A DNA stretch of 64,000 nucleotides from Desmodus rotundus (taxonomy: Eukaryota; Chordata; Mammalia; Chiroptera; Phyllostomidae): NCBI RefSeq assembly GCF_022682495.2, contig NC_071396.1:20705735-20769734 (forward strand), given 5' to 3'. Below the pieces are notes generated by a model, which was given only the letters and a program-made list of their open reading frames with translations, had not been told where the DNA came from and made no database searches. The position numbers and the translations under genes are program-made. Shown piece after piece: positions 1-10,760 of the stretch. Numbering within the stretch: the first letter of the stretch is position 1; every line of letters starts with the position of its first letter.

Positions 1-286
1 GGCTACGGGCGCCGCGTTGGGGAGGCTCTGACACGCAGACTTAGGCGGCGCTGTTTGAACCTGCGGTGCACAGGGTCAGTTTGCTGAAAATCGCACCGCG
101 AAAGGAGGTGCAAAATGACAGCTCCCCCCTCTCCGCCCCCGTCACACTGTATCCGGAAGCGCACCACAGAAGCCTGTCACATTGTGCTTACTCTGGACCA
201 GCTGGCGATTCACAGACAAGGCTATGAACTAGAATTTTGCATTCCCATGTACATTATGTTCTAACTGTGACTTTTACTTTTTAACT
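1..286. other. Unassigned sequence at left edge
   Basis: GC- and CpG-moderate for the first 60 bases, then ordinary. No gene, RNA or repeat recognised. Confidence 0.6.
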
Positions 287-295
287 TGAAATCGG

Positions 296-508
296 CCCTG
301 GCTGGTGGGCTCAGTGGCTTGAGCGTGGGGCCTGTGAACCAAAGGGTAGCAGGTTGGATTACCAGTCAGTGCATCACATGCCTGGGTTTGGGGCCAGGTC
401 CCCAGTAGGGGGCGCGCCAGAGGCAACCACACGTTGATGTTTCTTTCCCTCTCTTTCTCCCTCCTTTCCCCTCTCTGAAAAATAAATAATCTTAAGTAAT
501 AAATAAAA
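296..508 (+). mobile_element. VES-type bat SINE
   Basis: tRNA-derived SINE with head (ccctggctggtgggctcagt), a degenerate B box, 'aggcaaccacacgttgatg' and a CT-rich then A-rich tail. Target duplications TTGAAATCG at 287-295 and 509-517. Confidence 0.92.
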
Positions 509-517
509 TTGAAATCG

Positions 518-1496
518 TTTTTTAAAAGATCCAAGAGGATGGTTAAACTCCGAATTTATTCTTTCCTGTTAAAATGCAAAGCAGGGTTTTCCTACTATTT
601 CCCCTCAAATTTGAAGTAAATGACCATTTAAAACATGCCCAGCCCTCTTAACAGTGCAGAACAGTAATTGCTGTCCTGTTTCAGTGCGAACATTCGTGTT
701 GTGCTCTCGAAAGCCACTAGAGGGAGCACAAGCTGACAGGCCTTGCACCCAGAGCCAGGGCACCTTTGAGGACCATCCCAGCTAAATTTAGGAGCACGGA
801 AATGCTACCATCTTTGTTTCTGTTCTGTAAACACACTGAGCAAAGTGGATTCAGCCATAATGCTGGCAAATCACCGCTTCACCCCCAGAGTGTCCTTTGT
901 TCCTGGAAACTCGGGGCACCCCGATAGCGGACAGGAGGAGCAGGATCAGGTCCCAGTTAAGGAGCTTCAGGGCCTCGTTTCCAGACGTCCAGCCCTGGGC
1001 GGGGCTGTCTGATGCGCAGTCCAGGCGGGCCCTCAAGGGGAGCTCGGCTGTGTGAGTGTGCATACGTGTGTGTCAGGGCAGGGGACAGAGTCTCTGATTG
1101 TTGATTTCTCTCCACGCCTTCTACCAGGTCAGGACAGGCGCTAGGAAGCCTCAAATCCTAATGACCAGAAAGTTTTCCAATGAGGACAGCAGCAGAAAAG
1201 CCTTTTAAAGTTATTTTAATTAGGTTCATGGGAAATACTGTCTCGCAGGTATTTGGCGAATTGATAAGTAACTTACTTCTCCCAGAAGAGAAGAGAATGT
1301 CCAAGTTTACGCGATCACTTTCTCGTTATTTTCCAGCGAGGAGGATCAAAGTGGAGTGCAGAGTACTCAGAACTCCCCGGAAGCGTTCTGGTGGCGGTGG
1401 AAAGGAGCCCAGAGTACGAGCCCTAAGGGGTCTCCTCATTGAGCCATTGTTTCTCCACGCTCTGCAGGAGCCGGGACTGACATTCCGAGGGATGAG
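518..1496. other. No recognised feature
   Basis: Short open frames on both strands are unrelated to known proteins and overlap one another. No repeat was recognised. Confidence 0.6.
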
Positions 1497-1560
1497 AATT
1501 GCTTGGCACAGGGTAGCCACTCAGTAAGTGTTTATGGAATGAGTGAATGCGTGAGTGAGG
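1497..1560 (+). mobile_element. MIR-like SINE tail
   Basis: The phrase cttggcacagggtagccact followed by cagtaagtgtttatggaatg resembles the MIR 3' end. Confidence 0.5.
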
Positions 1561-1924
1561 GAATGGAATGACAGAAGACAGTACCGGGTACTGAGGAATC
1601 GGGAAAGGGGTCACGGAACCACAGGGGCGTATGGGGTGGGGACAGGAGGTGCTGGGAGGTTGGGGAAACATCGCAGAGAACGTGAGGCCTGAGCCAGTCC
1701 TCCAGGACGACTGGAAGGCAGGTCAAAGGGAAGCTGAGGTGGCCCTGGGTGGGGTGGGACACTCCAGGCACCGGGACGAGCGTGTTCAAAGATGCTGTCA
1801 TGAGAGAATAAGTACGTCGGAGAAACTGCAGGCCGCTTAGTGTGACAGGAACACAATGTTGAGCAAGAGATTACGAAGGCCCTAAGTACGGAAACTCGTG
1901 TGTGGGGAACTTTGCAGTCTGACA

Positions 1925-2095
1925 AGCATCCACAACAGCAGCTAACCCCCAGGCGCAGTACCACACGCTGTACGCTCCTTAGCGTACCTAGTCCGCACAA
2001 CAGGGTGGGGCAGGTGTTCTTGCTTCTTATCACTCCCATTTTACAAGGGAAGAAACTGAGGTGCAGAGAATTTAGGAAACATGCACAAGCCACGT
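1925..2095 (-). mobile_element. MIR SINE fragment
   Basis: The plus strand shows the complement of the MIR core (cccattttacaagggaagaa, then actgaggtgcagagaattta). Confidence 0.6.
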
Positions 2096-2534
2096 GGATC
2101 TAATGGGTTACTAGTTGGCGCTGAAAGATATTGCAAGAAATCCAACGATTGGAAGGGCTGTGTAATAAAGAGACGTTCCTATCGCCCTGCATAACCTGCT
2201 CCTCGGAGAGACTCTCAAAGATGAGATGAACTTGACCAAGGCTGGCTCTACTGGCGTTTATGTGGACACAGTGATACAGGCCACTCCAAATAAAATCACC
2301 TCCCCAGCTTAGCTAAACTGGATTCTGGAAATTGAGTCTTTAATAGGAGAGGGAAGGCATTCCATATGATTTAACTCAATTATGAGTGTTAATCATTGAT
2401 TCAGAGATAATATAAATAAAATCTCAAAGTCAAAGGAGCAGAGTGGAGGAAGAGAACATTTACAATGAGCAGGACTTCTTAATTCTTAAAAAATACGTGT
2501 GCGTTATATAAAAGTGGACCGCTAGCTCATATAA

Positions 2535-2870
2535 TCTAAAATTATTAATTTCCAAGTAAGTCAATTTTTAACTGTCAAAACAAAACACCATATGATTTGC
2601 CTCGTATGTGGGATATAAAACAAAAGCAACAAATGAACAAAACAAGAAACCTCATATTTGCAGACCACAGAATGGTGGTTAAACGGGGGGGGGGGGGCTG
2701 GGGAAAAACAGACAGTAAAGGGCGTCAGACACAAGGCTGGCAGGTGACTAGACTGTGGGTGGTGGGCCCAGAACAGAATAGGAAGATGTTGTATCATAAA
2801 GTCGTGCACCTGAAATTCATGTAATGTTACTAACCAGTGTCACCCCCATAAATATCACAAAAAGAAACCT
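2535..2870 (+). mobile_element. LINE-1 3' end fragment
   Basis: Decayed LINE-1 3' terminal region (accatatgatttgcctcgta, then aaagcaacaaatgaacaaaa, tgtacacctgaaa-like and ttactaaccagtgtcacccc). It contains a 13-G run at 2685-2697. Its terminal motif is shared with the fragment at 2995-3225. Confidence 0.6.
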
Positions 2871-2994
2871 TTGTCCATGCCCCCCAATATAAATGAGAAA
2901 AAGTAAATATAAATATTTACGTGACCTTAGAGTAAAAAAACATAAAGGTAAAGGTGAATAAAATTAATGAAAAGTAACTAAGTTTTCTAGGCTA

Positions 2995-3225
2995 AAAAAT
3001 GGTCATTTTTCAACAGCATGGTGACGACCAGAGAGGAAGGGACTGGGGGAAGGAGAGGAGGGTACAGGGGGGATAAATGGTGACAGAAGGAGACGTGACT
3101 TGGGGTGGAGAACACACAGTACAATATACAGATGATGTGTTACAGAGTTGTACACCTGAAACCTATACAATTTTATTAACCAATGTCACCCCAACAAATT
3201 CAGTGAAAAGGTAAAATAAAAATAG
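2995..3225 (+). mobile_element. LINE-1 3' end fragment
   Basis: Contains 'gagttgtacacctgaaacct' and 'attaaccaatgtcacccc', the usual end of older mammalian LINE-1 subfamilies, then an A-rich tail. Confidence 0.65.
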
Positions 3226-3244
3226 AGAATTATTTTTTAAATAT

Positions 3245-4010
3245 GGTTTTTTTTTTCCAAAGAAGACGTATAGATGGCCAGCGGTACATCAACAGATGCT
3301 CAACATCCCTAACCATCAGAGGAATGCAAATCGAAACCACAGGGGGATGTAACCTCACACCTGCTAGAGTGGCTGTGATCGAAAAACAAAAGCTGAGTGC
3401 TGGCGAGGAGGCGGAGGAGAGGGCGCCTGTGCCCTGTTGGTGGACACGTGAACTGGAGCAACAGGAAAGGTCCTCCAGAAATTAAAGGCGGGACTAACCT
3501 GAGATCCAGCAATCCCACTTCTGGGTACAGATCCAGAGGCAATCAGATAGCTGTCTCGAAGTAACACCTGCACCCAGATACCCACTGCAGCATTATTCAT
3601 AACGGCCGGGATGCGGAAGCAACCTAAACGGCTGCTGATGGATGAAGGAATGAATAAAGACAGTGTGGGCCCTGGCTGCTGAGGCTCAGTTGGTCGGAGC
3701 AGACCGCAAGGTCACGGGTTTGATTCCCAGTCAGGGCACATCTCTAGGTTGCAGGTTCGGTCCCCTGTGGGGGCACATACAAGAGGCAACCCATTGATGT
3801 TTCTCTCTCGCATCTATGTCCCTCTTCCTCCCTCTCCCTCCCTTGCCCTCTCTCTGAAAATCAGGAAGATGTCATAAGATGAGGATAAAAAAAAAAGAAA
3901 GTGTGGTCTATATACACAATGTAATATTCAGCCTTAAAAAAAGAAGGAAATGCTGCCATTTGTGACAACAAGGATGAACCTGGAGGAACCATGCAGCCAC
4001 CAAACATCTC
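3245..4010 (+). mobile_element. LINE-1 ORF2 3' part, split by a VES SINE
   Basis: Plus-strand ORF2 end with landmarks such as catcagaggaatgcaaatcg, the 'agcaatcccacttctgggta' block and, after the SINE at 3669-3893, 'gtaatattcagccttaaaaa' and 'acaaggatgaacctggagg'. Many stops are present in all frames. Two further LINE-1 3' ends precede it, so several insertions are stacked here. Confidence 0.8.
3669..3893 (+). mobile_element. VES-type bat SINE in a LINE-1
   Basis: Head, 'gtttgattcccagtcagggc' and CT-rich tail are present. Duplications AAAGACAGTGTGG (3656-3668) and AAAGAAAGTGTGG (3894-3906) show it landed inside LINE-1 ORF2. Confidence 0.92.
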
Positions 4011-4147
4011 CGTTTAAAAACATCCAAGTCCACAGGGAAAGGCTCACTACATGAATGTTTAAAGATTCAAAACTGTACATGGTTCTATCAGAGTTTTATA
4101 AAAAATATACATTTAAGTACAAGCGAGAAGAGGGGAGCAAGTCAACA

Positions 4148-4963
4148 AGCTCCACAGTAGTGGTGGAGAAGAGGCCAATCTAGAATTGCTTTTAAGTTTC
4201 TCCTACGTAATATTCTTCTTCACCAAACCGCCGAGGCTATGTGCTCTGCTTCTACTTTGCAGAGAAAACTGAATATTAATGATGAGGGAAAAGGCCAATC
4301 AACGAAGCTGAGTTCATTTTGTCTGCAAAGAAGCACTCTGGTCCCTGAGAGTGTTCGGTGTAAAGTCACCAAGTCCTCGTGACGGGAAATTTAGGACCAA
4401 CTGTGTCTTGGGTTTCACATGGCAGAGGAGCTTCATTTGTGTCTCCTTGGAGTTAAATAACCCAAATTCAAGTTTCATCCACTGTCATTGCCTAGGAATG
4501 TCCCTCTGACTCCCGATTTCTCTCCCACTCTTGCCTCTGCCTTGACTGAATTTCAGGCTAGGCCCTGAAGCCGCAGCTCTCCTCCTCTCTGAAAAGTGGT
4601 GGAGCCTTTTCCAAATTCTATTTTTACGTGGTGCTCTTCGGAAGTCCCCAGAGATTTTGCAAGGAGCCATTCAGAAGTGCAGGCCCATGCCCCCCCCGCG
4701 GTAATGAATCATTCAGGGCCCCTATTCTTCTTGACAAGGAGCCCATTGGCTGGTCGCGCATCTCATGTCCAGCTCAGCCTTGGCTCTGCAAAAGCTTATT
4801 GCCTCAATGACGTACGTGGTGTTTATAATTTATACGGAAGTTATTTCTAGAAAAATTTAGGGTAGCCTGCAATAAAACACATGTGTATTTATCGATTGAT
4901 TGCACACACTCAGTGGACCGTGACTTTTCTTCAGTGGGAGTGACACCACCACCCAGGGATAAA
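4148..4963 (+). repeat. Unidentified 816-bp sequence, copy A of an inverted pair
   Basis: Matches 21758-22572 in the opposite orientation over its whole length. From 4702 to 4866 about 95% of positions agree, and a stretch of over 50 bases around caatgacgtacgtggtgttt is almost unchanged. Homology stops abruptly on both sides. It has no TG/CA ends, no terminal inverted repeat that I can define, no A tail and no target duplication, so it is not an obvious transposon. A TATA-like tataatttatac and an AATAAA (4869) occur near the right end. Confidence 0.85.
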
Positions 4964-6754
4964 ATCCAGTTCTTGGTGTTGGGTGGGGGAGGGGTGGGGG
5001 ATTAAAAGAATCTGAGATAGGATAATAGTCTGTGGCCCTCCAAAGAGACACTCTACCCAGCGAAGCCTTATTCTTTCGGTTTAATTTCTCTCATTACACA
5101 GAATTAGATTTAATTGAATTGAAAATGATGACACTTAATGCTCATTTCCCCTGCAGTGGCGGCAACAACGGGAAAGGTGCAGAAACACGGCAATGCCAGG
5201 AACAGGGGGATGAAGACTGGGTGCTGCTGCGGGGGGGGGGGGGGGGTGACAGAGTGGCACGGCCACGACCGTGGGCCAGCGGGACCGGTGAAGTGCAGGG
5301 GAGGCGGCGCAGTGCGGGTGGGGTGCGGCAGGCGCCGCCTGGAGTTCCTGTTACTACGGGGCCGAGCAGGAGCTCGTGCCTCCCGTGACCTGCCCGTGAC
5401 GCCAGCGACCGTCTGCCTCCACGGCGTTTCGCCCGCCGAGTACACGGAGGGTGGACACCCCCACATACGCACTCTCACTGCACTGCGGGGTCGGGTGTCT
5501 TCCCGGCATTGCCATTGGGTAAACACGCACATCCTCGGGTGACCCTTTGAGTCCCATGACTGCCGCGTGGGAGACACTTCCCAGAGAGCTTCACGCATTC
5601 CCAGCTCTGAGGGGTCCCGCTGACCTCTCTTTAGCAGCCACGCCTGTTGCTGGACTCCACTGAGCCTTTCTGTACCCACGAGACAGCGCGGCGTCCCCAC
5701 ACCCAGCCCGCACGTGGCCGCACTTGCGCCGTCTTTCCCGTCACCTTTAACACATTCCGTCTCCATCATCCCCTGATGACATGCCACCCAGTCTGAGGTC
5801 TGGCTCCAACATCACTTCCTGTAGGAACCTTCACTCAGCCTCCCCCAGCCTGTCGCCCATCTGAAGTTACACGTCATTTCCTGCGTCCTTCCCACCGGCT
5901 TTGTGCGACACCGCTGGCCCTCTCTGCTGGTGGCAGGCCTGCTCTTCCCGGCACTAACCCGTTTGCAGGGAGGAGCAGGCCTTGTGGGTATTTCCACGCC
6001 TCTCAGCTTTTAATACAGAGTCAGGCACTGAAAAAACATACTAATTTCATTAACTACCATTTTCATTTAAAGAATGGATAGTACTTTGTAAATTTAAAAA
6101 AACATCTTAAAAAGCTAATCCCTCACCCCCCAAAAACAGCATTGTAGGAAGAGTGCCCGGAGACCATGTGCTTTCTCGGGGTCTCCAGATGGTGGGCAAC
6201 TTAGCACGTGCGTTTCTGTACATTTCTACATGGGCGACTATGAAATTGTATACATTTTTTCAAATCAAAAACAAATAAATTGGGTTTGTTTCCCCCGAAG
6301 AGGAGCACAGGTTACCCCGAGGTTGAAAAGTCCTGGTCGGACCCCGCATACAGCGGGTTTCCCCTCAGCGTGACTGAGAGTGTCCGCATCGTGGGAGGCG
6401 GGGAGCGGACGAGAGGAGGAGACGGGCTCAGCCAGTCGGTGGTGGCCCGATCACACGTGACTGACGGTGGACACGCAGTGGGAGCACCGTTTGCTTGCCC
6501 GCCCTGACGCAGGCCAAGTTCTACGCAGCCCTCGATAATACATTTAATAATTCCCAGTAGTTCCGATAACCTTGCTTGCCAATTTTCTTTTTCCCTCATC
6601 TGGCGTATAGTGAGGCTCGGTTTCCTGGAAAAGTCAGCACACCTGTTTGTCAGGTGGAGCGTGTTCGCCAATGACAGGTATGGGATGACAACCCAGGGGC
6701 AGAGAGACTGCAGCCAGGGTAGCTCATGGGGTTTTCGCATGAAAAAACTGCGCA
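4964..6754. other. Intergenic, with a moderately CpG-rich patch
   Basis: 5240-5520 has more CpG than its surroundings and follows a poly-G run; it is too short and too weak for a firm CpG island call. The antisense frame across 5110-5787 is proline- and arginine-rich through composition. Nothing else recognised. Confidence 0.5.
5231..5246. repeat. Poly-G run of 16
   Basis: Sixteen consecutive G followed by a moderately CpG-rich patch to about 5520. Similar runs of 13 and 14 G lie at 2685-2697 and 57432-57445. Confidence 0.9.
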
Positions 6755-6850
6755 GCTGGCTTGGGGCCCCGAGGCTGGAGCGTGCTGTGTGACCTCGGGC
6801 AGGTCTCCCTCCCTTTCTGGGCGGTGTTACTGCCTTCACGGTAATAAACT
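6755..6850 (+). mobile_element. MIR SINE fragment
   Basis: Contains gctgtgtgacctcgggcagg followed by a 'ttctgggcggtgttac' block, a diverged MIR core. Confidence 0.55.
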
Positions 6851-7569
6851 GCATCTGGGTTCTCACACTGGGGCAGCACGACGGTCAAAGGAGCTTCTCT
6901 GATGTCAGATTCTGGGTCCCAGCCACGCAGCGGTCCCGTCTGACTCAGGAGGATGGAGGTGGCAACAAGGGAACCCCATTTTTACTGGGCGCCTAGGTGG
7001 TCTGAGACAGGTGGTCCCCTGACCTCGCTTCAAGGGATGCTGAGCTGGGTGATGATCTGCGTCTCGGTGACACCTTCATGAAAACCTAACCACACCACAC
7101 CTGGCCCGAGAGGGTGGATATTTAAGGTCAAATGACTCCTACTGGGAGCAGGCTGGGAGATCACCTTGTCGCCAGCTTCTGTAACTGCCACAAACGCTGT
7201 AATGGGACGGAGCTCGGAAGGGGGTGTGGTCTCCACATGGGCAGGGATGAGCGGGTGTCTGTTACACTCTCCGAGTCCCCGGGGGACAGGAGGCTGTGTC
7301 ATTGAGAATCCGTGCTGAGTCCTGTGCTGTCATCTTCAGCAGCTCTGAGTGGATGCTTCATGTGGGCTCCTGGCCGTCTGATCTTTCCAGTCCGGGCAGG
7401 AACACTCAGTTTCTCTCAGGCTCATGCTCTCAAAACTGTCAAATATTAGCTCTGGAAGCAACAATTTTGGAGAACATTCACTTTACCTCTGATTCACATG
7501 GCCCTTTCTGTGTAACAATAAAATAATAAAACAAACAGCAACAAGCAAAAGGCATAAATAACCCAAGAA

Positions 7570-7665
7570 GCCAGGACACCAGTAGCTAGGAGCCGAGTTT
7601 CTAGGTTTTACTCTGTTGCTAAGCGGTTATGTGACTTCGGGCTTCATGACATTCAGTGTCTTCAT
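7570..7665 (+). mobile_element. MIR SINE fragment
   Basis: Contains 'cggttatgtgacttcgggct' and 'agtgtcttcatttctgg', diverged MIR core. Confidence 0.5.
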
Positions 7666-8597
7666 TTCTGGCAGCATTGCCATTCCCCACTAGTGTGTGG
7701 CTCAGGGAGACATGGCTGCAGAACCACTGTGGACACAGTAGAGCATGTCACTGCCTTATGCCATCTGCAATAGCAGCATCTCTCCACACCGTGTCCGTGG
7801 GGCTCCTCCGGAATCTGTCACACCGAATCTGTCAGGTCGATGTTAGGTTGGCTGCCGGTGAAGGGGGACGCTCATCAGAGGCAGACGTGCGGCCAGGGGC
7901 AATGTGTGGGGGACCCGGAGCCACGGCTGTGGTCATTCTGTCTACAACTGAGGATGTCATCGGACCAGGGTTTCTGGATCGACTCAAACCCCAGGCCATA
8001 CGGGAGGAAAGGACCCCGGGAGGCCGACCATCTGTGAAATCACATCGGATGCTGGGATGGGGGAGGAGAGCACGGACTCGACATGCCCCCCAGGCAGAGG
8101 AAGGGTGGCCACGGCTCTTACCCCCGCTCACAGTCATTCACTCATCCGGCTTCATTTCCCTGCCGACTTTTACCTCTCGTTCTGCTTGGCTCTCTTAGAC
8201 TCATTTCCTGTTCACATTGCAGTTGCCACAGAGATTCTCCAAATGAGTCCCTCACCCTGCAAGCCCAGTGTCAACTTGGCCTCAGGGCTGATGATTTCCA
8301 CTCAGTTTTCTAAATCACTCAGGTCAAGTGAAGCAGGCCCCCTGGCCCCCTTTCCACCGGCCTCTCTCTCTGCAAACACTCAGGCTTCTGTTTGATCCCG
8401 TGCGCTGTCTTCTCATCTGGTCCTCCCTGAGCCTTCGCCTGTCCTGGTGCTGCTTCCCCTCTCTCACTTCCACCCTCCTCTCTCCTCCTCTGCATCCACA
8501 GCCTGGCACGTTCTCCTCCGAGTTCCCAAAGTGCATTGCCACCTCGGCGTCGCACATGACGGGCCATCGTCTCCTCCAATTCCGACACTGAGCTCAT

Positions 8598-8775
8598 ACC
8601 CGCATGTTGCCGTGTGTAGTGCGCACCCACTTCTGTGCGCATCGTACACGGGATTGTTATACCCATCCTTACACCCAGGGAGTGTAACCGCTGTACCCAT
8701 ATGTAATGCGCCTCCTTATTTTTCCCTCAAAAATTTGGGCAAACGTGTGCATCATACAAGGCAAAATACAGCACA
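8598..8775. mobile_element. Unassigned terminal-inverted-repeat element, copy 1
   Basis: The left end 'gttgccgtgtgtagtgcgca' and the right end (minus strand 'ctgtattttgccttgtatga') are inverted relatives. The same ends occur at 40085-40435. About 178 bp with no coding capacity. Target duplications could not be fixed. Confidence 0.6.
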
Positions 8776-8790
8776 TCACCCCTGCCACAA

Positions 8791-8825
8791 ACCAACCAAC
8801 CAACCAACCAACCAACCAACCAACC
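8791..8825. repeat. (CCAA)n microsatellite
   Basis: Nearly nine perfect tetranucleotide units directly right of the inverted-repeat element at 8598-8775. Confidence 0.95.
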
Positions 8826-9418
8826 CAGGCTCTCACAGAGATCCTCATTTCCCTTTATCATCAGACTTCGGACTTCAGAACCATCTCTGACAGCTCTCCC
8901 CACCCCTCGCATTTAGAAAGCCAGCAACTGGGAATTCTGTTGTAAGCCCTTATGCGGTCACGACTTGGGAGAGTCACACCTCAGACGTGGAACAGACCCA
9001 CAAAGGAGGAAACTCCTTCTCACCACGAGAGTCACCTTCTGCCCAGGCTGCAGCTCTGGGGCTGGCTCCGGTGCCGATCGCAGCTACTCTCTGCTCGTCA
9101 CGGCTCTCAGGTGTCCCTGTCGCCCACTGGTGTGAGGCTGGTGTAGCTGCCAGGCTGTGACAGTGACCAGGGGCTGTGCACTGCCCCGCAGCATCACAGG
9201 GAGCAGGGGGCCTGTGGACTACCTCTCCCAGCCCCGTGCTGGGCCGTCGGGTTTTCTCCCAGGGTCTCCGGTCTGCGGCAACGTGCCTGCGTTTCTGTCA
9301 TATTCCAGACTGAGAGCAAGGAAAAGCCAGCCAGCTTTCGTTTGCCATTGTGTCCAGAACAATAACATGACTAAGAAAGTAGAATTGTAAATACAAGCTT
9401 AGAAAACTGAGTCTTCTA

Positions 9419-9601
9419 GCCTGGCCAGGGCTAGAGGAAGAGGCTCGGTTGGAGTGTTGCCCCATACACTGAAAGGTTGTGAGTTCGATCCCCAGTCTGG
9501 GCGCATATGAGAGGCAACTGATCAATGTACCTCTCTCTCTCTCCCCCTTCCTCTCTCTCTAAAATCAATAAACATATCCTCAAGTGAAGATTTAAAAAAA
9601 A
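9419..9601 (+). mobile_element. VES-type SINE, shorter variant
   Basis: B box 'gagttcgatccccagtctgg' and 'agaggcaactgatcaatgta' present, while the middle section with the 'gcaggccaggtccccag' block is missing. Flanked by AGTCTTCTA at 9410-9418 and 9602-9610, so the short form is complete and probably a separate subfamily. Confidence 0.88.
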
Positions 9602-10314
9602 AGTCTTCTAAATTGTCAAAATAAATAAAATTTTTAAAAAGTGTTATTTTACAGAAGCAAAATTTAAAATAAATATTATTTTACATAAATAAACTTAAAA
9701 TAGATATTTACGTAAATAAAATTTTAAAAGAAAGAAAGAATGGTAAAACTGTTCAGAAAAGATGAGTTTAGGAAAAAAGGGAAATAATGAAATAAAATAA
9801 GGGAAAAAAGAAATTTAAAAGCTACAAAAACTTCAAAAGTGTAAAAGGACAAAAGCAGAAAATGATCACCAAAAAGGCAAAATTCCTTAACATCTAGGAC
9901 TCCCGAAGATGAGACAGATGCACAGCTGTGCGAGAACACAGGGAGAACCGTGCGAAACACTAACCCGGCAATCAGGTGTTGCGACCCACGGCGAGAGCAG
10001 GTGTGTGTAACACAAAGTTCGCAGGGAAAACAATGAGCAGAAAACCCACAGAAATACAAAATCCCTGGAATGAGTCCTTCAAAATGCTTTCCTAAACTAG
10101 AGCAGTTAATCCCAGGCGGGGTCTGGGACGGGGATGAAGTAGGAGGACAGCAGGGGGCCGAGCTGGGCAGCACCGTGGCCCATCCCGGATGGCTCTGCCC
10201 CATCCCGGGTCAGGGCCAAACCAGGGCAGTGCCCCTTTACCGAGGGCCTAACACCAAGGGCCAGACCCTGGAGCCACCCTGCCAAGGGCCCAGTCCCTGC
10301 GCGTCCACCTTATA

Positions 10315-10490
10315 ACTACGCTGCCGCCGTGGGCACGTTCTTTAACTTCCTGTGCCTCCAGTTCTCCAAACGCAGACTGGGGTTAAATCAGTGTTTCTCT
10401 CCCCGAGGTCCCTTTAAGAATTAAATAGGTCAAGTGCTCAAGGCTTGACTTTCCCTAAGTGCTCTATAAGGGAGTTGTTACTGGTTATGG
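10315..10490 (+). mobile_element. MIR SINE
   Basis: Contains 'cttcctgtgcctccagttct', 'agaattaaataggtcaagtg' and 'aagtgctctataagggagtt', in MIR order. Confidence 0.6.
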
Positions 10491-10494
10491 ATCT

Positions 10495-10760
10495 CAAAGA
10501 GCATGCTTTTAAAATGTTTTTACTATAGAAAGTTGCAAACAGAAGCAAAAGGAGAGAAAACAGTGAAACAGACCCCCACGTACACCCATCTCAGCTTTGG
10601 CCATTGCCCACTCACGGCCAGTCTCACGTGGTCGCTTCCCCCCCTGTCAGCTGCCCTCCCTTCAGATTATTTTGAAGCAAATCCCACATGTGGCATTAAT
10701 GCACTTTCAGTATTTACAGTCTCTGTCACTAAAAGAGAAGGCTTTTAAAAAATATTAACA
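10495..10760 (+). mobile_element. Possible old LINE-1 3' end
   Basis: Contains 'attattttgaagcaaatccc' followed by a 'cagtatttacagtctctgtc' block, as in older LINE-1 3' regions. Borders are approximate. Confidence 0.45.

Noticed and set aside
4596..4850. Possible protein gene shared by the two inverted copies
   Set aside because: The common 46 residues lie downstream of a C-run whose length differs between copies and shifts the frame, and no start or splice context is shared.
8447..8945. Frames with Thr-Asn-Gln-Pro repeats
   Set aside because: They come from the (CCAA)n microsatellite.
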